Origin: Saprospiraceae bacterium
Lineage (GTDB): Bacteria > Bacteroidota > Bacteroidia > Chitinophagales > Saprospiraceae
Length of the DNA stretch: 47,448 nt
Reading direction: 5' to 3'
Assembly (NCBI GenBank): GCA_016717145.1
Contig: JADKGD010000027.1
Span: forward strand, 1 to 47,448
Below, piece after piece: positions 37,860 through 44,836 of the stretch; the first letter of the stretch is position 1; every line of letters begins with the position of its first letter. The notes beneath the pieces were generated by a model, which saw nothing but the letters and a program-made list of their open reading frames with translations, ran no database searches and was not told the origin of the DNA. Both the position numbers and the translations under genes were made by a program.

Positions 37860-37921
37860 CGGCTTATAACAACTAAGCGTTCGTCCTGTCCAGCGGTCAT
37901 ACGATGAACGCACTGTTGAAC
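37857..37921 (+). repeat. attC-like recombination site after the Fic gene
   Basis: TAACGGCTTAT overlaps the stop codon. Then CAAC, spacer TAA, stem GCGTTCGTCCTGTCC (37877-37891), loop AGC, stem GGTCATACGATGAACGC (37895-37911), spacer ACT, GTTGAAC (37915-37921, matching GTTRRRY). The stem has unpaired extra bases on one arm, as attC hairpins do. CAAC pairs with GTTG outside symmetric 3-nt spacers. Confidence 0.6.
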
Positions 37922-38271
37922 TGTACCTTCAGTTGCTGGGCCAAACAAAAAAAACGAATTTGATGCAATATTGAGATATCGCCTGAGATTATCTCATTTT
38001 CTGATTCTTTGTGTCAGGTTTTACAAAGGTCTGATGTAGTTGATTTTATGTTATTATTTTTTTACTCATATTTTCAATCCATTTTTTCACTTCAAAAATA
38101 AAAATAGCTTAGAATGCACCTGAGTGTGTCGTTATTAGATACCTTTGAAACAAAAATGGCAGTTTTTAGACAGACTGACGTTGCCTGCAAGCCTGTTTGA
38201 CTCACCATTATAATTTGAAACGCCAATAAAAATTACCTGACTTTAAAGTAACTTATTTTGAAATTTACAAA
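37922..38271. other. 350-bp intergenic stretch
   Basis: AT-rich. I see no gene, repeat or clear promoter here. Confidence 0.4.
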
Positions 38272-39681
38272 ATGGACAATTTGAAACCCACAACCAAAGA
38301 AGCAGGTACACCTTTCTTAACTATGAAGCCGAGTTACTTTCAAAAAAACACCCGTTTTCCCGCACTTGCGGAGCATACCAATTTAAGGTATTTCTCATTT
38401 ATTGCCTTGTATTTTTCACAAGGTATTCCAGAAGGTATCACGTTATTTGGGATTCCTGCATGGATGGCAATGAATGGAAAATCAGCCAGTGAAATAGCTA
38501 CTTACGGGGCAATTGTGATGATTCCATTTAGCTTTAAAATCTTCTTAGCACCCATCATGGAACGGTTTACATTTTTGCCCATGGGGCGAAGACGACCTTG
38601 GTTGCTCTTTGGGCAATTTGGCATCTTTGCAGTATTATTGGCTTAGCCTATGTGCCAGACCCTCTGAATAACCTTACTTTGCTTATAACTGCTGTGCTTT
38701 TCGCGCACGTTTTATTATGTTCCAAGACATTGCTACTGATAGTTTGGTAATTGATATAGTACCCCTTGAACAACAAGGAAAGCTAATAGCTTTATGTGGG
38801 GCTCCAAAACTGTCGGAATATCTATCGCTTTGGCGTTGGGGAGTTGGCTAATCAATCAATATGGGTTTTCTACTGCGGTGCTTTGATGTCTGTTTCCATT
38901 TGTTTTATCATGTTGATACCACTTCTATTGCGGGAAAGGCAAGGTGAAAAACTAATGCCCTGGTCATCGGGTGCTACTTCTCCCGAATCGGACCTGCTCA
39001 AAATTGATAAATGGGGTAAGCTCTTCATTTCCTTTAAAAAAGTAGTTCTCTTACCCAATACTCTATTGGTTTGTCTTATTATATTTGTTTCCAAAGGTGC
39101 GTTGACCTACATAGAAACCATGCTTCCTATCTTTAGCATCCAGGAACTTGGCTGGAACAACGTTACCTATTCCAATACCTATTCTACTTCCAAATTGGTG
39201 GGTGGGATAATCCAGGATGGTTATGGGAGGCATGCTTATAGCACGTTTTGGCACTATACGTATGTTTCAAATCTGCCTTTTTTTGGTAGGATTACTCGCC
39301 GCATCCATGGGTTTTTTCAAGTTATTTTGGCAAAATGCTATGTATGTTTCGGCATTTATAGCCATTTTTAATCTAATGTATACCTTACTTGTTATTAGTC
39401 AACTCGCTACTGCTATGCAGGTTTGTTGGAAGCGCATCTCTGCCTTACAATTTACCTTTTTATGACCTTGGCTAACTTTGGAATGACTGCAGGAGCAGCA
39501 GTTTTAGGATTTTTTCGTAGCCATTTTGGATGGCAAATCATTTTTTATTTTTACTGTCATGGTATTTTTGGTAGTTATACTATTGCAGTATTTGAAAATG
39601 AAAACACATTTTGAACACGTAGATGTTTTGGAAAAAAACTATTTGGAAAACGAAGCAAAATTGGTTAATCAGGTCGTATAG
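38272..39681 (+). pseudogene. MFS transporter (AmpG-like), broken by at least four frameshifts
   Basis: Pieces in all three plus frames follow one MFS protein of ~465 residues: RYFSFIALYFSQGIPEGITL, WMAMNGKSASEIATYGAIVM, the loop 2-3 region FTFLPMGRRRPWLLFGQF, FQDIATDSLVIDIVPLEQQG, a central loop LLRERQGEKLMPWSS, then helices in the second half and a charged tail ending KLVNQVV at 39681. Similar to Bacteroidota MFS proteins near the AmpG (muropeptide permease) group; the substrate is uncertain. Breaks at ~38640, ~38720, ~38800, ~39215 and ~39440. Confidence 0.75.
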
Positions 39682-39816
39682 AATAATTAATTTTTGGTAG
39701 ATATGCTTTGGAAATTACAAAGGGACAGCAAGTAAGCCGACACTTAAGCCGACCCGAAGTTATTTATTTTTTTTTGTCCCCGCATTTTTTAAAAACAATT
39801 TTAGCCAGCCGCACAA

Positions 39817-39905
39817 GTGGCATATTTGGTTTTGCACTGACACACAAAGCCAACCCCTTCGGCAAAACCAAAAGAGCCACTTTTTAGCCAATGCACCGTT
39901 ATAAA
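39817..39905 (+). repeat. attC-like hairpin before the AbiE genes
   Basis: Stem 1 GTGGC / GCCAC (39817-39821, 39876-39880) and stem 2 TGGTTTTGC / GCAAAACCA (39827-39835, 39862-39870), separated by symmetric 5-base internal spacers, with a 26-base terminal loop. GTTATAA at 39898 is the candidate right core site. A left core site is not clear. Two-stem architecture with an unpaired central spacer is typical of attC. Confidence 0.5.
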
Positions 39906-39926
39906 TGATGTTTCATATCTTAAATA

Positions 39927-39941
39927 TCAGGTTTATCCTGA
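39927..39941. promoter_or_regulatory. distal AbiEi operator palindrome
   Basis: TCAGGTTTATCCTGA, perfect 5-bp arms. The 18 bases starting here recur exactly at 40014. Lies 97 bp before the antitoxin start. Confidence 0.65.
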
Positions 39942-40012
39942 CAATTAAACTATAAAGTATAATTTTTTAAAACAAAAAGGCAAAATATTAAATTATCTTT
40001 CGTATCATTGTA

Positions 40013-40029
40013 GTCAGGTTTATCCTGAC
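40013..40029. promoter_or_regulatory. proximal AbiEi operator palindrome
   Basis: GTCAGGTTTATCCTGAC with perfect 6-bp arms, 9 bp before the ATG at 40039 and 87 bp centre to centre from the distal site. AbiEi antitoxins are known to repress their own promoter through a pair of inverted repeats, which fits this layout. Confidence 0.7.
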
Positions 40030-40038
40030 AATATTACT

Positions 40039-40855
40039 ATGAAAGTAAATACATATCAACGCAATCAAACGAACTTTTAACCTATTTCAATGGACAGAAC
40101 AAGACTTGCTTTGACTATAGCGAAGCATTCCACGCAATGCCTGATTCAAAGGAAAGCACACTTCGGGAACTTCTTAGCGACATGACAAAGCGTGGACTCT
40201 AATGAGATTGAAAGACGGAGTTTATTACACCATACCATACGAAGCAAATGCTGAAAATTTTATGCCCGACTGGCATTTAATAGCGGGAAACCTGGTAAAT
40301 GATGCCCGATACTATATTGGTTACTATTCAGCTTTGCAAATTCATAATCTCATCACACAACCGTCTTTGAAGGAACAAATTGTTGTTTCAAAACAAATTC
40401 GACCATCGGAAATTAAAATTAAAAATATTCCCTTTCAATTCATTTATCACAACGATAAACATTTTTCGGTGCAAAAAAATATGGATTGATAGTTTCAATA
40501 AAGTGCTTTGTTCTGATTTAGAAAAAACATTTATAGACTGCCTCTTCAAACCTGACTATGCTGGTGGTATAGTGGAAGTAGCGAGGGCAATTTATACTTC
40601 AAAAGAAAAATAAAGTTCGATATACTGTTTGATTATGCAAAAAAATTCGATTCTCAAGCTGTAATAAAACGTTTAGGATTTTTGTTGGAAATACTCGACA
40701 TCAATTCAGAAATTATTTACGATTTACATAAAATAAAAACTGCCTCTTATGTAGTGCTTGACACTGAATTACCAAAGATTGGCAAACGCAACAGTCGGTG
40801 GAGCATTCAACAAAACTTAGAAACAGAAACCATTAAAGCTGCCATTTACACATGA
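40039..40855 (+). pseudogene. AbiEi-type antitoxin (type IV toxin-antitoxin), frameshifted
   Basis: The joined frames read MKVNTYQRNQ, NELLTYFNGQNKTCFDYSEA, the winged-helix part STLRELLSDMTKRGLLMRLK, DGVYYTIPYE, then YYIGYYSALQIHNLITQPSL, LEKTFIDCLFKPDYAGGIVE and KIGKRNSRWSIQQNLETE, ~270 residues. This is the AbiEi layout: N-terminal DNA-binding domain plus the AbiEi C-terminal domain. Breaks lie at ~40070, ~40200 (CTCTAATG), ~40470-40485 and ~40608. The last codons overlap the toxin start as ATGA. If truly broken, the toxin would lack its antitoxin, which is hard to tolerate, so sequence error is favoured. Confidence 0.75.
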
Positions 40856-41658
40856 TAAAGCCCGGAGAGATACAGCAAAAAGCAAGAGCTGTTGGCGTTC
40901 GTGACCAGCAGATTGAAAAAGATTACATTCTTTCCTGGATATTAAAAGGTATTTCACAACATGAACAACTTTCAAAAGTTATCGTGTTTAAAGGAGGAAC
41001 TGTTTTAAAGAAAATCTACTTTGAAGATTACCGATTTTCAGAAGACTTGGATTTTACCCTAATCAATAATGAAATTTCTAATGAGCAAATTTTTAAATGG
41101 TTCAGGGAAACATTTGAATACATTAAGGAAGAAGCCAATATTCCACTTGAAATCATTGATAATAACGAACACGAAGATGGTGGCATTAACTTTTACATAA
41201 GCTATATCGGCCCACTTGGCGGACAGGGAAATAATAAACAATTAAAGATTGACATTTCAAGAAGCGAACAACTGGTTTTCGAGCCAGTAATGAAAGATGT
41301 TTTCATTAGCTATTCTGATATGGAAGAACACCAACTTTGGTGTTATCCATTGGAAGAAATATTAGTGGAAAAAATGCGGTCAGTGATGCAAAGAATGCAA
41401 GCCCGTGATTTTTACGACATCTGGTATCTTTTGGAACAACACGGAATGGACGTTGATTTTTATTTGAATGAATTCGAAACAAAGTGTAAAAGCAAAGAAT
41501 TAACTCACACAGATTTTCCGAAAAAATTAACTGAAAGATTACCACAATACAAAGGTCGTTGGCAAAGTTCAATGAGTGAACAAATAAAAGACTTGCCCGA
41601 CTTTGACCAAGTAGAACGAGAAGTGCAAAGACATTTAAAGAAACTGAACCTGAAATGA
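40852..41658 (+). CDS. AbiEii-type nucleotidyltransferase toxin
   Basis: 268 residues, intact. Nucleotidyltransferase core: VIVFKGGTVLKKIY followed by FSEDLDFTLI (the DxD pair), then LKIDISRSEQLVF and the helical VEKMRSVMQRMQARDFYDIW. This is the AbiEii/AbiGii toxin family; members block growth, and related toxins modify tRNA ends. The start overlaps the antitoxin stop (ATGA), so translation is coupled. Its own stop overlaps ATGA with the cytosine-methyltransferase stub, indicating a former three-gene operon of phage defence type. Confidence 0.88.
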   Translation: MIKPGEIQQKARAVGVRDQQIEKDYILSWILKGISQHEQLSKVIVFKGGTVLKKIYFEDYRFSEDLDFTLINNEISNEQIFKWFRETFEYIKEEANIPLEIIDNNEHEDGGINFYISYIGPLGGQGNNKQLKIDISRSEQLVFEPVMKDVFISYSDMEEHQLWCYPLEEILVEKMRSVMQRMQARDFYDIWYLLEQHGMDVDFYLNEFETKCKSKELTHTDFPKKLTERLPQYKGRWQSSMSEQIKDLPDFDQVEREVQRHLKKLNLK

Positions 41659-41708
41659 GTAAATTGAAATTTGTAGACTTATTCGCAGGCTTTGGCGGCT
41701 TACTTTAA
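41655..41708 (+). pseudogene. 17-codon remnant of a DNA cytosine-5 methyltransferase start
   Basis: MSKLKFVDLFAGFGGLL then stop. This is motif I (FVDLFAGFGG) at the exact N-terminus of C5 methyltransferases such as Dcm/HaeIII. The ATG overlaps the AbiEii stop codon. After ~41700 the similarity ends and unrelated sequence begins, marking a deletion or recombination junction. Confidence 0.7.
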
Positions 41709-41716
41709 TTCATAGT

Positions 41717-42131
41717 ATGGTGAATTCTACCGACTCTTGTAATTTTGATATAAAGTTAATAGAAACCTCAATTAACAAGATTGAGTTATTTTTCGAAAGA
41801 GAAAATATTTCACATAATAAAATCATTGTAATTATGACAGATGATTCTAATATTCAATGTATTACTGAACATTTCCATAAAACTAATATAACACCTATTA
41901 CAATTGGTGATTTTAAAAAAATGTATTCTAGAGAGAATGAACCAAAAGGGTTAATAATTTTTTTCCCAAGAATCCAATACTCTCAAGATGTTGAATCATT
42001 TAATGTAAAATTTTTTTTCGTCCTTTATTAATTTAGACGGGACTTTAAAATTACCTTATTACATCAGAAATAATACATTGTTTACTGATGACAAAGGAAT
42101 ATATTTATGGTATAATGATAGTGATGAGTGA
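41717..42131 (+). CDS. unknown protein, one frameshift
   Basis: The frame starting at ATG 41717 (MVNSTDSCNFDIKLIETSIN) runs to 42031. It breaks at an eight-T run; one T fewer gives NVKFFSSFINLDGTLKLPYY then IRNNTLFTDDKGIYLWYNDS, ending at TGA 42129-42131, 138 residues in all. A middle beta-strand-turn pattern (KIIVIMTDDSNIQCITEHF, ITPITIGDFKKMYS) suggests a small alpha/beta fold. No signal peptide and no family recognised. An attC-like site follows 20 bp later, the arrangement of a gene cassette. Confidence 0.5.
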
Positions 42132-42150
42132 GAATTTATAATAAATTTAA

Positions 42151-42248
42151 GCCTAACATGACAGAATAAAATCAACCAGATGACAACACAGTATTGAACG
42201 AGAGTCAGCCCTATCGGGACTGACCATTGTCAATACAAATCGTTAGCT
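42151..42248 (+). repeat. attC-like site, best preserved in the window
   Basis: Left core GCCTAAC (42151-42157) matches RYYYAAC exactly; right core GTTAGCT (42242-42248) pairs CTAAC/GTTAG. Inside lie GTATTGA (42191-42197) with TCAATAC (42230-42236), and GTCAGCCC TATC GGG-A-CTGAC (42204-42224) with an extrahelical A. Length 98 bp, within the normal attC range. Confidence 0.65.
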
Positions 42249-42858
42249 GCAAGCGTGCCGAACCGCTTAACCATAAAAATATAAAGACAATCGAACAGAC
42301 AACCGAATTATATAGCCACTTTGAAAAGTATATTAAACTTAGCGACACTTTAAAAAGTGAATTGACTAAAAGAATATCTTTTAAAACCTTCAAAAAAGGA
42401 GAACTTATTCATAATGCCGACAAGATTTGCATTACAAGCTACTTTATTCACAAGGGATTAATGCGTACCTATTTTATAAAAGATGGAAAAGAAATTACAG
42501 AATATTTTAGTGCAGAAAATGAATGGGTTAATTCTCCCAAAAGTTTTATGCAACAGCAATTAGACATATACTACATAGACACTATCGAACAGACAGATTG
42601 TTTTTGTTTGAATGTTAAAGACCTTGTTTTTCTTTTGACAACTTCCCTGAAATGGAACGCTATGCCAGACTTTCGATGGGAACTGTATTTGGACATTATA
42701 TGGACCGTATAACCTCAATGCGTTTCACAAAAGCAAAGAAAAATATCAGCATTTTTGCGAAACCTATCGATATTTATTACCGTATTCCATTAGGTATGGT
42801 ATCCTCATATTTGGGCATTACACAAGAAACTTTAAGCAGAATAAGAGCAGAAAAATGA
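42249..42858 (+). pseudogene. Crp/Fnr family transcriptional regulator, frameshifted
   Basis: Cyclic-nucleotide-binding-like N-terminus: LYSHFEKYIKLSDTLKSELT, FKKGELIHNADKICITSYFI, KGLMRTYFIKDGKEITEYFS. The first frame ends at 42712; the other frame gives MERYARLSMGTVFGHYMDRI and the C-terminal helix-turn-helix end PLGMVSSYLGITQETLSRIR. Breaks lie at ~42645 (TTCCCTGAAATGG) and in ~42735-42770 (A runs). The size would be ~190 residues, usual for Bacteroidota Crp/Fnr proteins. No ATG lies between the recombination point at 42242 and the first conserved residues, so the start codon is lost or altered. Confidence 0.7.
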
Positions 42859-42919
42859 TTTTTTGATATAGATCAAAAATTTATAGAAATCAGTGACTGA
42901 TATTTGCATAAAAATTTAA

Positions 42920-43792
42920 ATGAATAATAAAATGTCAAAAAAAGTAAAAATATCTTTAATTGTAATTACGTGTATTGCGTTTTTCTGTATTGCATATGTT
43001 TTTACCTATGTTCCGCCCATTTCAAAGCAACACGGAATTGTCGAATCTGTATTGTATTTAGGAAATTCTGAAAATCAACCCTTGGTCGTAGCTTTTGGAG
43101 GCGGAGGCGGAGGAAATGACTGGAGTAGAACCTACTTAAAAGGAAAACGGGATAGTCTAAATAATAAAGGTTATGCCGTTTTAGCAATTGGATATTTCAA
43201 ATCAAACGGTACACCTACAAGTTTAGATAGAATCTCATTAGACGCAATTCGTGATTCTATTCTATCTGTAGCCAAACAGCCAAAAATTGATGGATCAAGA
43301 ATAATACTATTGGGAGGTTCACGTGGTGGTGAATTGGCATTGAATTTAGCCAGTAGATATAACGATTTTAAAGGTGTTATTGCTTTGTCAACTTCAAATG
43401 TAAGTTTCCCAGCAATTACATGGTCATCAAATACATCATCTTGGACATATAAAAACCAAGAAGTTCCATATGTTCCAGCCACTTTAAAAACAATATCACC
43501 TGCACTAAAAGGCGATTTATATACTGCACACAGTATGATGCTTGAAGACAAAGAAGCCGTTAAAAAAGCAGAAATTGAAGTTGAAAATATTAATGGTTCT
43601 GTTTTGCTTATATCAGGTATAAAAGACGAACAGTGGCCTTCCACTGAAATGTCAGACCAAATAGTTAAGCGATTAAAACAAAACAATTTTAAACATTACT
43701 ATTCCCATATCAAATTAAAAGGTGGACATATTGCACCATTAGAGAATTTTAATTTGGTATATGACTTCTTAGACAAGAATTTTCGAAAATAA
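42920..43792 (+). CDS. alpha/beta hydrolase, BAAT/acyl-CoA thioesterase C-terminal-like
   Basis: 290 residues, intact. The N-terminus has one membrane anchor or signal (ISLIVITCIAFFCIAYVF, ~11-28). The oxyanion-region stretch VVAFGGGGGGNDW is unusually glycine-rich. The nucleophile elbow is LLGGSRGGELALN (GxSxG), and later LISGIKDEQWPS and LKGGHIAPLEN supply the Asp and His candidates. This order fits the bile acid:CoA amino acid N-acyltransferase/acyl-CoA thioester hydrolase C-terminal family of alpha/beta hydrolases. The alternative start ATG 42932 is equally possible. The substrate is unknown. Confidence 0.8.
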   Translation: MNNKMSKKVKISLIVITCIAFFCIAYVFTYVPPISKQHGIVESVLYLGNSENQPLVVAFGGGGGGNDWSRTYLKGKRDSLNNKGYAVLAIGYFKSNGTPTSLDRISLDAIRDSILSVAKQPKIDGSRIILLGGSRGGELALNLASRYNDFKGVIALSTSNVSFPAITWSSNTSSWTYKNQEVPYVPATLKTISPALKGDLYTAHSMMLEDKEAVKKAEIEVENINGSVLLISGIKDEQWPSTEMSDQIVKRLKQNNFKHYYSHIKLKGGHIAPLENFNLVYDFLDKNFRK

Positions 43793-43814
43793 TAATAAAA
43801 AAGAAAAAAGCCAG

Positions 43815-43844
43815 CCTACAATAACTAAGCGTTCGTCGTGTCCA
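43815..43844 (+). repeat. attC-like left half-site after the hydrolase gene
   Basis: AACTAAGCGTTCGTCG and the following six bases (43823-43844) are identical to 44727-44748, the left arm of the site after the methyltransferase gene. The complementary right arm is missing here, so the site is truncated. Confidence 0.55.
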
Positions 43845-43952
43845 TGATCAGCCTACTGCACAAATCAAACATTTGATGACAAGAGCTTGGCATTACTTCA
43901 TCAGATGATTTTTAAAAAGTAGCTTAACTTTAAAATTTTATACCATAAAATC

Positions 43953-44020
43953 GACTAACATCAGCTTCCACGTACATGCCTGCTTTCGCAACGGCACGTC
44001 GGGAAACAACAATGTTGGCG
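43953..44020 (+). repeat. attC-like site before the methyltransferase gene
   Basis: Left core GACTAAC (43953-43959) pairs with right core GTTGGCG (44014-44020) through CTAAC/GTTGG with one wobble. Internal stem TTCC-ACGT-(acat)-GCC with GGC-ACGT-(cg)-GGAA has unpaired extra bases. Length 68 bp. The ATG of the next gene is 65 bp downstream. Confidence 0.5.
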
Positions 44021-44085
44021 GTAATTTTGAATAACAACACCATGACAAAACGATAATTAAAACTTGACTGTAAATATTTAAAAGC

Positions 44086-44725
44086 ATGCAAGACAAAAAG
44101 AATGTCATTGAGTGTTACGCCAAAACAGCTGAAAAGTATGCAGACAAGTTCAAAAGTGAACTTGAATGGAAACATTTTGACGCATTAATTCTTAAAGCAT
44201 TTTCTGAAAAAAATAAAACTAAAGGGCAACTCATAGACCTTGGTTGTGGACCGGGACAGACAACAAAATTTCTTTATGACAACGGAGTTGCCAATATTTT
44301 GGGGACAGACCTTTCACCAGAAATGGTTAATGTAGCAAGTAAGCTAAACCCAAACATAAAATTTGCGGTAGCGGACATGTTGCAACTAAATTATCCTGTA
44401 AATTCTTTTGGTTCTGCTATTGCTTTTTATGCCATTGTTCACTTTGACTACGAACAAGTAAAAACAGCTTTTCAAGAAATCAACAAAATACTTATTGAAG
44501 GTGGTGAGTTTTTATTTTCATTTCATATTGGTGACTATACCGTTCACTTGGACAACTTTTTGACGAAAAAGTAAACATTGACTTCTATGCTTTACAGACC
44601 GAAAAAATAAAGGAACTTTTATTACAGACAGGTTTTGAAATCATTGACTTAATTGAACGACCATACAAAGACAAAGAATGAAAAGCAAACGAGCATACAT
44701 CTGGTCGAAAGAAAAATACCTCTAA
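44086..44725 (+). CDS. class I SAM-dependent methyltransferase, two frameshifts
   Basis: Motif I LIDLGCGPGQTTKFL, then LGTDLSPEMVNVA, IKFAVADMLQLNYP and FAFYAIVHF-like AIAFYAIVHFDYEQV form the SAM-binding Rossmann fold. The first frame stops at 44574. One more T in the T5 run gives LDNFFDEKVNIDFYALQTEK and IKELLLQTGFEIIDLIERPY. A second break at ~44678 leads to ESKRAYIWSKEKYL and a stop at 44723-44725. This C-terminus is typical of the family, so the protein is ~212 residues. The stop lies within CTCTAAC, the left core of the following attC-like site. Target unknown. Confidence 0.8.
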
Positions 44726-44811
44726 CAACTAAGCGTTCGTCGTGTCCAGCGGACATGCGATGAACGCTTTCAATCTTTCGATAGGTGTTTTTGGAATTGC
44801 CTTTGTTATCT
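44720..44811 (+). repeat. attC-like site overlapping the methyltransferase stop codon
   Basis: Left core CTCTAAC (44720-44726) contains the TAA stop. The hairpin is GCGTTCGTCGTGTCC (44733-44747), loop AGC, GGACATGCGATGAACGC (44751-44767), with two unpaired bases on the right arm. Candidate right core GTTATCT at 44805-44811. The left arm and loop are nearly identical to 37877-37894. Confidence 0.6.
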
Positions 44812-44836
44812 AAAAAAATAAGTGATTACACTTAAT

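Noticed and set aside
42227..42250. TTG at 42227 as the start of the Crp/Fnr regulator
   Set aside because: It lies inside the attC-like hairpin and adds residues with no similarity to the family; the original start is more likely lost.
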